A DNA stretch of 64,000 nucleotides from Maea johnstoni (taxonomy: Eukaryota > Annelida > Polychaeta > Spionida > Magelonidae), in assembly GCA_963942565.1 (NCBI GenBank), contig OZ012691.1, positions 14,457,996 through 14,521,995 of the forward strand. The letters run 5' to 3'. The position numbers were made by a program, and so were the translations under genes. Below are positions 52,160 through 63,980 of the stretch, piece after piece; position 1 is the stretch's first letter, and every line of letters begins with the position of its first letter. The notes under the pieces were generated by a model that saw nothing but the letters and a program-made list of their open reading frames with translations, ran no database searches and was not told the DNA's origin.

Positions 52160-52375
52160 TCACTTTCCTGCAAAATTTATGCTATATCATGACTAGCTCG
52201 TTATGAGTGATGGGGGAAACAAAGAGCACTGTACCCGACCAAAACCACTGACTATCCCCAAGTCTCTGGGAACTTCCTGACATGCCAGACTGGGATTCAA
52301 ACTCATGCAATGGATAGAGACAGCAAGCAGTCAGTGGCAATGCCTTACACCATTCGGTTATCAGGGCAGGCCCTC
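52160..52375 (-). mobile_element. tRNA-Ser-like SINE, parent of adjoining array
   Basis: Minus strand: head AACCGAATGGTGTAAGGCAT, GACTGCTTGCTGTCTCT, B-box-like GAGTTTGAATCCCAG, then body CCAGAGACTTGGGGATAGTC. Confidence 0.7.
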
Positions 52376-52850
52376 AGTAGTAGGAAACAGCAAGTAGTTA
52401 TTAGCAATGCCGTAGACCACTCGGCCATTAGGGCAGGCCCTCAGTGTGAAATACAGCGAGCAGTCAGTGGCATTTATGCCTTAAACCACTCGGCCATCAG
52501 GGCAGCCCTCAGTAGTGAGAAACAGCAAGCAGTCCCTGGCAACACCTTAGATCACCCGGCCATCAGGGCATGCCCTTAGTAGTAAGAGACAGCAAGCAGT
52601 CACTGGCAATGCCTTTGACCACTCAACTATCAGGGCATGCCCTCAGTAGTAAGAGACAGCAGTAGCCACTGGCAATATATGCCTTTGACCACTAAGCTAT
52701 CAGGGCAGGCCCTCAGTGGTGAGAGACAGCTAGCAAGCAGATATTGGCAATGCCTTTGACCACTCAGCTATCAGGGCAGGCCCTCAGTGGTGAGAGACAG
52801 CAAGCAGACATTGGCAATGCCTTAGACCACTCAGCTTTAAGAGCTTTCCT
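52310..52850 (-). repeat. About 59-bp tandem array of the SINE tRNA-like head
   Basis: Eight to nine units, each reading on the minus strand like TGGCCGAGTGGTCTAAGGCA, TTGCCACTGACTGCT and GCTGTCTCTTACTACTGAGG. Each unit repeats the A-box region of the SINE but not the B box. Confidence 0.88.
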
Positions 52851-52859
52851 GTACCTTAA

Positions 52860-53065
52860 CCCTTAAACCGCTGGTGGCTCATTTGGCTAATACAAAATGA
52901 TACAAAAAAAATTGAAAAATGACTGAAACCCTGGCACATGGGTACTCATCTAAAAGCACACAGTAAGAGCTTTCTAATGAATACCAACATGACAGGGTTT
53001 AGATGGTTTTAAAAAATCTTTGCGGTCTTGAGCCTAGGACAAAAGTAGCCTCATCATTGGAAGGG
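52860..53065 (-). mobile_element. TTAA MITE family 1 copy, both TTAA kept
   Basis: TTAA CCCTTAAACCGCTGGTGG...CATCATTGGAAGGG TTAA. Confidence 0.8.
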
Positions 53066-53419
53066 TTAAAGCTGTATAAGGTCTGAGTATGACACAGGAG
53101 AGGCACTCCCACGCAGGACTACTATAAGGGTAAGGCAAGACCTGGCCTTTCATTTGGCACTAATCCCAAGCACAAGCAACATTGGCTCCAAGCTGGTCAA
53201 AATCCTGGGGGAGGTCATGCAGTCTTGCATACAAATATAGTGTGCACAGTAAATATGAACATTCTATACATCAAGACTGCTCTCTCCAAGTAGTAGTGTA
53301 CTACAAGTCTAAATTACAATACTATAATGAAAATGCTTAACATGTACAAATAAAAGCGAAATTCAAATGGATGACTAAATGGAAAATAAATCTTGTGTAG
53401 AATATGAAAATCTAATGAA

Positions 53420-53669
53420 ATGCAGCTAGCTTCCACCAATGGCAAATGTTCCCAATTCAATCCAAAACTACCTGGTTATTTTGATGATATCTCTGTAACA
53501 AAAGAATTTGTCAGAAAATATTCAAAGGAGAGATGTTCATCAGAATTTTATCTGCAACTCTCCTTCAAATATTTTTCTAATTTATGTTTCATTCAAAAGT
53601 CATTTCAAAAAGTATGACAGGTCCAGAAGATACTCGTGAAGTAGTCCTAGATCTTCAGTCATGAAAGCG
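53420..53669 (+). mobile_element. TTAA MITE family 2 copy, diverged
   Basis: Inner palindrome AATATTCAAAGGAGAGATG / CTCTCCTTCAAATATTTTTC and right end CAGTCATGAAAGCG TTAA. Confidence 0.55.
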
Positions 53670-54269
53670 TTAATCCTATGTAGCTGTGGGAAGCAGCGAG
53701 TGCAAGTTGTTAGCATCCTGGTCTGAACAACAGCCACTTACCCTTAATTAATAGACCCTTAATGGACCATTAATTGATTAGCAATCCAGGGCCAATTAGG
53801 GCAAGTAACACATTTACTAGTAACAGCTATCTATATGGAAGCCAGCAAAAAATTAGGTTTCATGAGATAGAATGACTCAGAGAGTGACACTATAATAGGT
53901 TTTCAAGGAATCAATCAGAAATCTCTGATCTGTAAACCTGATTCATTATAGGGGGATCTTCCGGGTAGAATTGATCAATTACCTGATTATTTTCGGCATA
54001 TGCTTGGGGATATGGGTTATGACGTGGTAATGGTATAGATGAGAGAGTGCAGTAGGAATATATCCTAGCTGACTCATTAGTGGTCAGACGCTTAAGCGAG
54101 AACATGAGCTGATTCATATTTGCTACATAACCAGTCGTGGGCAGGGTCTTTATAGCCAGCTAGGATTTCAAAAATGCCTGTCCAAAACAGCAATTCCAAA
54201 ATTTCTACTGTCCAAATTTAGTTACTAATCCGCTTCAAATCCTTGTATCAGTTACGTCTGATAGCCTAG

Positions 54270-54450
54270 TGTGTCCAAATGGGTAATTTGCACTTCAGCT
54301 TTATCCTAGAATATGGTTTGTTAGGAAGATATTTGGTTACTATCCCCCAAAAGTCAAAATTTAAAAATCTTCATAGAAATTTTTGCCTGTCCAAACAGGA
54401 GGTTTTTAGGAAACTGCCTGTCCAAAAGACAAAAAAGCGAAGTCCCTGGT
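54270..54450 (+). repeat. Dispersed repeat shared with 7160-7310
   Basis: CAAAATTTAAAAATCTTCAT AGAAATTTTTGCCTGTCC and GGAAACTGCCTGTCCAAAAG match the intron sequence near 7190-7275. Family unknown. Confidence 0.6.
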
Positions 54451-54616
54451 CGTGGGTGGTCGGTGGGTAAGTCAAACTGTGAGCTTGTATATTTGGATGA
54501 CCCCCTCGACAAGCACCCACAAAGGAATGCATATTAAATACAACTCAATTAGTTTTTTAATTCTGATATAACATGACATCACTTATCTATCCATCATTTC
54601 AAGTCACTTAAAAACG

Positions 54617-54800
54617 ATTAATAATAATAATAATTATAATGATAATAATAATAATAATAATAACAATAATGATAATAATAATAATAATAATAATAATAAT
54701 CTTTTATATTTATCTTCCCTGAGGCCCTCTGGCATGTTTACAAGTAGCCTGAGGGCCCCAGGGTTACAAAGTAGTACGGTGCATTGCATGCTTTTAGGTA
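54617..54800 (+). repeat. (AAT)n tract with attached dispersed repeat, copy 2
   Basis: (AAT)n then TATCTTCCCTGAGGCCCTCT, GGGCCCCAGGGTTACAAAGT and GTGCATTGCATGCTTTTAGG, the same order as 1925-2235. Confidence 0.7.
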
Positions 54801-54839
54801 TAGAGACTTGAAGGAAGGTAGAAGGACTTGAAGGAAAGA

Positions 54840-55905
54840 AGGTAGCGATTCAAGCCTAGTGTAGTGGTTAGACACTAGACAGAATGGGGAGCAGAATTAC
54901 CCAATACATAAGACTTTTAGGCCATGAAATCAGTACCTGACTGAGTGACTACTTAAGGCGGACCATGATAATAAGTGGGAATGATAATAAGTGGGAATGA
55001 TTGTGATTTAACCCTAATACAGTGGTAAGACAGGAAGGGGAGCAGGTACCCAATACATTATAGACTTCTAGGCCATGGAAGCAGTACCTGACCACTTCAG
55101 GCGGACGCTGATAATTATAGAGAATATTGTGATTTAAACATTGTGCAGTGGTATCCAATACATTAGACTTCTAGGCCATGGAAGCAGTACCTCACCTGAG
55201 TGATTACTTAAGGCGGACCCTGATAATAAGTAAGAATAATTGTGACTCAAACCTTGTGCAGTGGTGAGTCAGGGTGGGGAGCAGGTACCCAATACATTAA
55301 ACTTCTAGGTCATGGAAGCAGCACCCGACCTGTTTGACCACTTAAGGCGGACCATGATAATAAGTGGGAATAATTTTGACTCAAACCTTGTGCAGAGGTG
55401 AGTCAGGGTAGGGAGCAGGTACCCAATACATTAAACTTCTAGGCCATGGAAGCAGTACCTCACCTGTTTGACCACTTAAGGTGGACCCTCATAATAAGTG
55501 AGAATAATTGTAATTCAAACCTTGTGCAGTGGTGAGTCAGGGTGGGAGAAGGTACCCAATACATTAGACTTCTAGGCCATGGAAGCAGTACCTGACCTGT
55601 GTGATTACTTAAGGTGGACCCTCATAATAAGTGAGAATAATTGTAATTCAAACCTTGTGCAGTGGTGAGTCAGGGTAGGGAGCAGGTAACCGATACATTA
55701 GACTTCTAGGCCATGGAAGCAGTACCTCACGTGAGTGATTCCTTAAGGCGGACCCTCATAATAAGTGAGAATAATTGTAACTCAAATCTTGTGCAGTGGT
55801 GAGTCAGGGTGGGGAGCAGGTACCCAATACATTAGACTTCTAGGCCATAGATGCAGTACCTGATCACTTAAAGCGAACACTGATTAGAGGGAATGATTGT
55901 GATGC
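54840..55905 (+). repeat. About 134-bp minisatellite, eight units
   Basis: ACTTCTAGGCCATGGAAGCA at 55064, 55167, 55301, 55435, 55568, 55702 and 55836, plus a diverged unit near 54912. Steps are mostly 133-134 bp. Also GTGCAGTGGTGAGTCAGGGT and ACTTAAGGCGGACCCTGATA. Confidence 0.93.
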
Positions 55906-55943
55906 TAACTGCTTGTACCTGGTCTCCCATAATCACCATTTAA

Positions 55944-56169
55944 CCCATTTATGCCTGGAGATCCACTTGCCGAGGAATGTCGTCTGGACCTCCCATAGTT
56001 TTAAAAATAACTTTAAAATGAAGCTAAAATTAAAAAGATATTTGATGGCGAGTTACAGATATAGTTCTGATGAACAACTCCCCTTCAATTATTTTCAGAA
56101 TATTGCTTTTGTAAGAGAGATATCGTCGAAATAGTCTGGGCGGTTTTGGGCGTTGCAGGCATGAAAGGG
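55944..56169 (+). mobile_element. TTAA MITE family 2 copy, both TTAA kept
   Basis: TTAA CCCATTTATGCCTGGAG...GGCATGAAAGGG TTAA. Diverged interior. Confidence 0.75.
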
Positions 56170-56863
56170 TTAAGAAAGATGGAGGAAGCCAATCAGCACC
56201 TAAGGAGAATTTACTCATTTCGCCTATAATCTTTGCCTACGTGTAGGCGATTAGAGCGCTATTTGAACCAGCAACCTAGCCATATTAGGCGGAAATGTCT
56301 TCTAGGTCTAGAGGCACATATTGCATGTATACAAGGTGCCTTTAAGAATTCTTCAAAGAAATTGGCATATGGATGTATGATACTTATGATCATAACTTTA
56401 GAATTAAGAATTATTTTGCAAAATGTCTGAAGGAGAGGTGTTGAAAATGTTTTGAGTAACATTTTACCTACTTTACCTTTTTAAGATTTCAACTGCTGGA
56501 GTGCTTTAAGCAACTGGGAGCAATTAATGACAACTCTGTTACAAATATCTCTTTTCGGAAAAAAATTGAAGAAGTGTTAGTCAGAATTCCACTACCAACC
56601 TTCTTTCAACCATTTTGTGATTCAAGTTTATCTAAGTTATTTTCAGAATTTTCATTGATCTAGTCGATGACATTTTCCACAATAACACTTTCTGATGAAA
56701 AACGATACCACCTCCATTAAAAAAAATCAATCGCTTCTCTTATGCCTAGAGTCAAAAGGAGCCTTTCACTTCAATGATTCCATTCCCGGAAATACTGCAT
56801 GTTTGCTAATGTGAGATTACGGGGTCTGAATAAAAGAGCCTCTGATGCCCTCACAACATTTAA

Positions 56864-57423
56864 CCTTTTAATGCTCACAGCAGCTGAAAGTAGCTTAGCA
56901 GTTCTGATGAAATCTTGCAGATCTAGGGCAAAGCTGGGGAAATGTTTGAAGGGGAAATATAATATCATTCAGAACAGTACCAACAGGCAACAACTCGCCA
57001 TAAAATTATGTGAAATAATTCTCTATCTTTTAGTTATTGTCTATTCAAGCAGTGTCTTAGCCAGGATTTAGAAAATGGGTGCCTAAAATTGGCAGTTGTA
57101 AAATTTTTGGGCATCCACATTTTAAAGGGGGTGACAAGATACTCTTATTTCAACCATAAACATGTATAAATTCATCAAAATAAGGTATGATATCGTTAAA
57201 TAATGTCATGAGAATTATAAGGAGATAAAACAATTCAATTATAAGCTTGAGATTGACATTTTTAGAAATTCCACACAAAAAGATTTGGGTGTCCTGAGGG
57301 GTTCTTTTTAAGGGGTTGGGTGTCCAAAAAGAGGCACCCAGATGCCCTGCTGGCTAAAACCATGGTCATAAGTATCATAGATCCAAACGACAATATCAAA
57401 AATACCTCTTAGGCATGAATGAA
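56864..57423 (+). mobile_element. TTAA MITE family 2 copy split by another MITE
   Basis: TTAA CCTTTTAATGCTCACAGCAG at left and AGGCATGAATGAA TTAA at right. Interrupted from about 57050 to 57366. Confidence 0.72.
57050..57366 (+). mobile_element. About 315-bp MITE nested in a family 2 copy
   Basis: Ends CAGTGTCTTAGCCAGGATTT and GCTGGCTAAAACCATGG are imperfect inverted repeats. An inverted relative is at 62358-62690. Confidence 0.7.
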
Positions 57424-57720
57424 TTAACAGCCATTTCAAGCACCCTCTTTATATAAGCCCTTTCATATCTGAAATACTACTGTAATAAAAGTATCATTTG
57501 TGAAGCTTTTAAAAAGAAATTAACTAAGGAAATTTACATGAATTTTCCGAAAAATGTTTTTGTCAGAGAAATATCATGAAACAAGTCAGTACTTGTAAGA
57601 ACATAATTATTAAGACATTGAAGGGTTAACCCCTCCATATTTCGTAAAATCATTCTTAAATCCCAAATTGTTTTTAAATCTATCATAAACCCAGACGGCA
57701 GTTTCTAGATGAACTCTTAA

Positions 57721-57941
57721 CCCTAATATGCTGCTGCTGGCTAGTTTGGCCAATACAAAACAATGGAAAAACCTGAAAATTGACTGAAACCCTGGCATAT
57801 ATGGGCACTGACATCTGAGAGTATACTCAGTGAGAGGGTGAGAGCTATCCAATTAATACCAACATGACAGGGTTTAGAAGGTTTTTTGAAAATCTTTGCA
57901 TCCTTGTGCTTTGGACATAAGTAGCCTTAGCATTGGAAGGG
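57721..57941 (-). mobile_element. TTAA MITE family 1 copy, both TTAA kept
   Basis: TTAA CCCTAATATGCTGCTGCTGG...AGCATTGGAAGG(G)TTAA. Confidence 0.78.
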
Positions 57942-58190
57942 TTAAATTCTAAGTTATTATCAAATTTATCATAAATCCAGATCCATGGCAGTTTCTAGAT
58001 GAATTCTTCAGCATGAAAGGGTTAATATCATTGATCACATCCGACAGTCGTAGGCATGTACGTGATACGTCGATGGTAATTTCCCTGCGCTGACACAAAG
58101 AATGAAAATGATGTGATCTCATGATTCTAGTCTTGCTGAGGAGAATGAATAATAGAGGGGTGGCCTTACATGACTTTTCCAGCTCTATTA

Positions 58191-59798
58191 AGCCTTCAAA
58201 TGCTGAGGCTACTTTCGTTCAATTGCACGAGGTTGCAAAGATTTTTGTAAACCATCAAAACCCTGTCATTTTGGTGTTCATTAGATACCCTTACCAAGCG
58301 CAAGCGGTAAAAGCTGCTCACAAGTCTCTGGCAGTGACTGCTAAGCTGTTCCCAAGTTATTAGAGAAGAAAAACTTGTACAGCTTGCCACAAGCTGAGCC
58401 GCTTCCTACAAGCTGAGCCACTTGGTAGGCACTTGTCTACTGATTAGTTACAGCTTGTCTGACTTCACCTCTTTGCCGAAAGATCACTGCAGCTTAGGAA
58501 ACGCTTATCAAACATAGCAATTTGACGAGACATAATCTGAACAGCTTGTAGTAAGCTTGTCTAGCTTTAACTTTTCAATCATAGTTCATCAAGGCTTACT
58601 GGCTGCTTGTTAGACTTCAGTGTTCCCTCTAGCATCTGCAGCCCCTGTCCACAGAGTGTGAAGGTCACATGACCAGAGCACATGCACTAGTCATGTGACC
58701 TCTCTCCTGGCAGACATTTTACCTGCAGCATCTCATGGAACCTTGCTCCTCATTTGACTGGTCATTACCCCTATGTAAGTGCTTTAACCACTCCTCCTTT
58801 TTGCTGTCGCTGTTACTAAGTGCATGGACAACCCTCTGCTTTATATCATTGTATGTTTTGGCCCTTAATAATCCTATATTTTCCCCTACACTGTTTGAAA
58901 GTGGTTATTCCCCTCTGTCTGGCCACATGTTCAACCTCTCCGTGTAGCCAGCCCTCAGATATCCCTCTTTCCCTAACTTCCTGTATCAATTAAAGGCTAC
59001 ATTGGTCTTCAGGCAACTTGCTACAAGTTGTGGGGAAGCAGTCTGCAAGTCAACTTTGAGAGTAGCCCACAAGTCATCTGACAACTTGTAACAAGTTGTG
59101 GGAAAGCAGTCTGCAAGTCATCTGTGAGAGCTGTTCACAAGTCATCTGATGACTTGTAGCAAGTTGTGGGAGAGTAGCTAGCAAGTCATCTGTAAGAGTA
59201 GTCCACAAGTTGTCTGACTACTTGTAACAAGTTGTCAGAAAGTAGCTGGCAAGTACCCACAACTCATCTGGAGGCTTGCTGAGTTTTGCCTGCTACATAA
59301 GTTGCTGCTAAGTAGCAATTTGCCGCTTAAATCAGTTACCGCTTAAGTGGCTGCTAAGTAGAAGCAAGCAGCTGACAGGTTGCTCACGAGCGTCACGCTT
59401 TTGCAAAAGCGTGGCACATGAGAGCAGCTTGACAGCAACACTGAAATAAGCGGCCCATGTAAGCGGTCAAAGTTGGGCACAAGCAGTTTTGTTGGTACGT
59501 TACCAGGACTTGGAGCTGCATTATGGCTCAAGGCATGGATGGTCAGGTTGCTCAAATTTGTTGCTTGAATGCTTGACTGCAGCTTATTAAACACTTGTAA
59601 TAAGCAGAAGTAGCTGCTTATGGTTCAACTTCTAAAGAACTTGGAAAGAGCTTGTGAGGGGCTTGCGCATGGTAAGGGTAGCTCTCACTGAGTACTCTCA
59701 GATGAGTACCCATTTGACAGGGTTTCGGGTATTTTTCAGGTTTTTTGCATCATTTTGTAATGGCCAAATTAGCCACCACCAGCATAACAGTAAACCCT
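58191..59798 (+). mobile_element. TTAA MITE family 1 copy split by a 1.4-kb element
   Basis: Left half 58191-58287 (CCTTCAAATGCTGAGG...TTCATTAGATA) and right half 59679-59798 (TAGCTCTCACTGAGTACTCT...CCACCACCAGCATAA) read on directly once the insertion is removed. Confidence 0.85.
58288..59678. mobile_element. 1391-bp TA-flanked DNA element with subterminal repeats
   Basis: Inverted ends CCCTTACCAAGCGCAAGC and GCTTGCGCATGGTAAGGG, TA on both sides. About 60-bp units with CAACTTGTAACAAGTTGTGG and CAGTCTGCAAGTCATCTG run from about 59000 to 59290, with AAGCTGxxxCACAAG motifs elsewhere. No transposase recognised. Superfamily unknown. Confidence 0.85.
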
Positions 59799-59799
59799 A

Positions 59800-60636
59800 G
59801 TGCTAGGAATCTTTGGAAATTTGCAGCTCCATTAATCGTCCAAATTTTTGATCGCTTATTCAATTATAAGCGATTAGTATCAATGTGATATATGCTCACT
59901 TGCCATATGTCTGATATATGACTGTTTAGTGTTTATGTGTAATTTTACAAAATATTAAAAGGAGAGATGGTGGAATTATTTTAATCATTATCTCTTTTCA
60001 AATATTTTCCACCAATGGTTTTGTTTTTGCCTAAGGGATTTCACAAAAATATAGCCAGGATGAGCGTTAATGGTTTAAATGTCAGACTGCTTTTGGCAGA
60101 TATGAGCATTAATGGGATAAATGCATACAAATTGCAGAGCAGGATGTGACCCACACTTTGAGTTGTTCTTAGAATTGGTGCAGTTGTGTGATTGTTTACA
60201 TTGGACCGAGTCTATTCAATCCAGTGATGCATGTTAGGGGCCAAAACAGTCTAACTATTTGTGAGATATCTTTTTGAAAAAGACTGTTGGAAAATAAATG
60301 AAGAAATGTTGACCACATCCTGTCTCACAACTCTCCTTAAAAATCATGTGAAATTGTGATCAATTCCAAAAATATTTTAATTCAAGTATGATGACATTTC
60401 TCATTTGCCAGGCATGTACATTTCAAGACATGAATGGATTAATCAACTTGTCTTAACTTCCTCGTAAAAGCTACTCACAGTGTACAATGTACATGGGCAC
60501 CCTGATTTAATGAATGGATTTGGATCTTTTATTTATGTCATTTCATCTACCATAATTAGTCTAAATTGTGAAGGAGAGCAGAGTACCCTTGGAAAACCAT
60601 CATATCATTTACATGCATATGGGTTATGTGAATTGG
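59800..60636. other. TPST first intron, mostly unrecognised
   Basis: Contains ATTAATGGGATAAATGC-type ends and AATATTAAAAGGAGAGATGG motifs near 59945-60125 that look like an eroded family 2 MITE. Otherwise nothing seen. Confidence 0.4.
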
Positions 60637-60640
60637 TTAA

Positions 60641-60850
60641 CCCTTTCAAAGCTGAGGCTACTTTCATCAAAGGCACAAGAATGCAGAAATATTAATTTGT
60701 AAACCTTTTAAACCCTACCATGTTGGTATTCAATGGAAAGCTCTTGCTGAGTTTATCAGATGAGTACCTATTTGCCAGGGTTTCCATTATTTTTCAGCTT
60801 TTTTCGCATCATTTTTTTATTGACCAAATTAGCCACCAGCAGCACAAGGG
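60641..60850 (+). mobile_element. TTAA MITE family 1 copy, both TTAA kept
   Basis: TTAA CCCTTTCAAAGCTGAGGC...CCACCAGCAGCACAAGGG TTAA. A good reference copy. Confidence 0.85.
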
Positions 60851-60895
60851 TTAATATTCAATATCAACTCATTCAGGTATGGAGATCTCCTTAAC

Positions 60896-61095
60896 TCATT
60901 AATGTTTGCAGCGGCCAGAAGAGGCCAGACAACGTTGGTGAAATTTTACAATTAAACGCATATTTGGGAAAATGGTTTGAAGGAGAAACATAAATCTGAA
61001 CACTCCAACAACCCTCCTTCAAACACCTAGTAAAATTCAGAATTCCTAATTCTTTATTTATTGACAATTTGTAGTGAAACTCTTAAGCATGAATA
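60896..61095 (+). mobile_element. TTAA MITE family 2 copy
   Basis: TTAACTCATTAATGTTTGCAG at left, inner TTTGAAGGAGAAACATAAAT, right end CTTAAGCATGAAT. Confidence 0.6.
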
Positions 61096-61631
61096 AATAT
61101 AAATATCCCCAGTATTCTTAAATATATAAGTAAATGTGTATGCAGCTTCAACACAACAGGAAAAACAAACATACAAAGAATTCAATTTAAATATTTTCTT
61201 TGGTCAATGGATTAGAGAGGAATTTCTCATCCAGACAAAGTATATATAGTCTCACTGATATACAAACATTCAATATTGTGGCATGTGTTTATTCAGTCAC
61301 AGGACAGGACACTAAAACAAATATGCACCTAGCATTGAATTTAAACATCACTGTAGATCGAGAATTTCTATTCAATACACAGTGAAGATATCACTGTTTT
61401 AGTATATTTTGGTATGTTCATGAAGAGTCTTTTTACGAAGGAAGTATTTTGGCTGGATGAATGAATACTTATTGAAACCGATCAGTAACCACTGAATGAC
61501 CCTTGAATATAAAGGGATTAGTACAGGTACTAGTGATACAATATACAAATATGACATCCCAGTGGGGGTAACATGATGGAATGGATACCTGAAGGATCCT
61601 CAATCCTCATTGTGAGTATCTCCAAGATATG

Positions 61632-61826
61632 CAGGGTCTGACACTTAGATTTTAGGCTAGGGGCCCGAAAAGGTCTTTTTAACAAAAAATTAGTGGTTAA
61701 AAACAGGATTTCAGGTTATCTTACATACTATTTTGGGCCCCTAGTTTGAAATGAAAAATTCAGGAGCCCACAGCCAAATCTAGGGGCAGATGCCCCTACA
61801 TGGGCTCCTTGGAAAGTCAAATCCTG
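61632..61826. mobile_element. hAT-like MITE with 5-bp target duplication
   Basis: CAGGGTCTGACACTT...AAAGTCAAATCCTG with ATATG on both sides. 195 bp. Ends resemble the 47046 element. Confidence 0.8.
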
Positions 61827-62006
61827 ATATGAGCACCTGCTATTGTGAAAATAATTCATATCCCGCCCAATTTGTACCTCTTACATTGAGAAAAGACCTC
61901 AGAGCTGTTATCACCTCCGTATGTGAACACTTTTGCCCTGGTTCCAAGGTGTTAACATCTCTGAAGATTCACTGTATAAGCAGCTGGACTGGTTCCAAGT
62001 CTTCTT

Positions 62007-62216
62007 ACCCTTCCAATGCTGAGGCTACTTTCGTACGTCCAAAGCACAAGGATGCAAAGAATTTTGAAAACCATCTAAACCCTGTTATGTTGGTATTCAT
62101 TTAGATAGCTCTCACTGAGTACTCTCAGATGAGTATCATATGCCAGGGTTTCTGTCATTATTCAGGTTTTTTGCATTTTTTTTATTGGCAGAATTAGCCA
62201 CAAGCAGCATAAGGGC
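62007..62216 (+). mobile_element. TTAA MITE family 1 copy
   Basis: CCCTTCCAATGCTGAGGC to CCACAAGCAGCATAAGGG. TTAA flanks eroded. Confidence 0.75.
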
Positions 62217-62357
62217 TAAGGAAGCATGCAGAGCTCTAATTGTATTTCATACCTCATGCAGTACAGTGCATCTATATCCATCAAATTCCACTAGACCACA
62301 TCTAATGTAGATTAGCCAAGTTCTCCAAAATTTCAATAAATGAAATAGATGAGGTAA

Positions 62358-62690
62358 AAACCAGCCAGCAAGGGCGTCTTTTGGACACCAAAACCCTCAA
62401 ACATCACCGGGCCTCAGGACACCCAATTTTTTTTTGTCAGGAATTTCTTAAAATGGTTATCCTTAAGCATATAATTGAATTATTTTCATCTCCATATAAT
62501 TCCCATGATATTGTATAAGGATATCATTAATTTGATATTGTATAAGGATATCATTACTTTGAGAAATGTATACATGTTTATGGTTCAAATCTGAGTACAT
62601 TGTTGTCCCCCTTAGAGATTTGGACCCAAAATGTTACAATTGCCAATTTTGGGCAACCAGTTTCTAAATCCTGGCTTTAAGACCCTGGTT
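62358..62690 (-). mobile_element. MITE related to 57050-57366, inverted
   Basis: CCAGCAAGGGCGTCTTTTGG...TTGGGCAACCAGTTTCTAAA, then TCCTGGCTTTAAGACCCTGG, match the reverse complement of the 57050 element. Confidence 0.65.
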
Positions 62691-63215
62691 ACAAATATGA
62701 ATAAGTGCATGAGATCTAAAAAAATCTTATCCTGTACCTATGTGCCTCTCTTGGTCAGATTGACAAAAGAAAACACAAATTGATTTTTCATCTCAAAGAG
62801 TTATTGACCGTTCAAATGACTGAATATTCCAGCTTGCCAATTAGAAACTTGACCGTTCTCCTAACTCAACATAACACATAAATCTCTATTAGTGCAGGTA
62901 CATTATCATATTTCTATATGCGGCTTTGATAATTTATCAGCTCTATTCAGGCATACACTATTCCTTATTCAGGATGTTTGATATATGTATACACCTGTCA
63001 AATTTGTAATGTACACACGGCCTAACATATATGAATCTTGATAACAAAGCAATACTTGTGTCCTGTACTGTATGCTGTGCTTGCTGGGGTTTTAAAAAAT
63101 CCTATCTAAATATTCTTTTGAAATATCCCTCTATTTGATGAGTTATATTCCTAAATACTACTTTGCTATCAAGAAACTCCCATTTTGTATTGAACTGGCG
63201 TACACCCAATATGGA

Positions 63216-63424
<209 letters not shown>

Positions 63425-63561
63425 TCATAAATTCATAATAAAGAAGCACATGTGCTTCTGATTAACGTGCCCTGTTGTTATAGCCACATCTAGTGTAGCT
63501 GTATCAGTTACTATAGGAGGACCAACCAATAGGATAGGAAATATGTAAACATTCCACTTAC

Positions 63562-63930
63562 CTGTATGTTCCAATGTTATAGCCACTGTGTCTAACTACA
63601 CACATATATAGTGTATCACATATGCTTCCGCATATATACAATGAACATTCACCGCACACAGTGTGCAGAGAGAGGACTGACTCAACTAACACAGCAAATA
63701 AATGTTTTTTCTGCCTCGGTGTTGTTTTTGATAGAGATCCCTATTGATTAGTTGAGTTAAACAGCGTCACATGTTTCCAGCTGACTGAGGCACATGGTCG
63801 CAGGCAGGCAATCAGCAAGTTGTTGTTACGGCGTAGAGAACGAGTGTGTGTGTGTGTGCGTTGTCGTCCTAGCAGAGCTGGCAGCGGCGGCAGCGGCAGT
63901 GCGGGATTCTGAGCACACTCTCTCTACTGC
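63562..63930 (-). other. TPST: Proposed non-coding first exon of TPST
   Basis: On the minus strand, a strong donor CAG|GTAAGT at 63562/63561 ends a segment rich in CG and GCC repeats (CCGCTGCCGCCGCTGCC). The main exon has an acceptor 57 nt 5' of its ATG, so an upstream 5' UTR exon is required. This is the best candidate in view. The 5' limit is estimated from the TATA box. Confidence 0.4.
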
Positions 63931-63949
63931 AGTAAACTGCTTCCTGATG

Positions 63950-63980
63950 GTGGCTCTTATAGGTGAGGGGGCGGAGTGAG
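63950..63980 (-). promoter_or_regulatory. TPST: Candidate TPST core promoter
   Basis: On the minus strand a GC box CCGCCCCC (63967-63974) is followed by TATAAG (63956-63961), then the CG-rich proposed first exon. Order and spacing suit a TATA promoter with a start near 63930. Confidence 0.35.

Noticed and set aside
53911-54117. Minus-strand 68-codon frame ending near CAG|GTAATT
   Set aside because: It could be an alternative TPST 5' exon, but no acceptor, homology or conserved feature supports it.
63794-63979. 61-codon frame with poly-Ala near the right edge
   Set aside because: It lies on the opposite strand to the proposed TPST promoter and reads GC-rich triplets. A plus-strand donor-like GTGAGG follows, but nothing else supports a gene.
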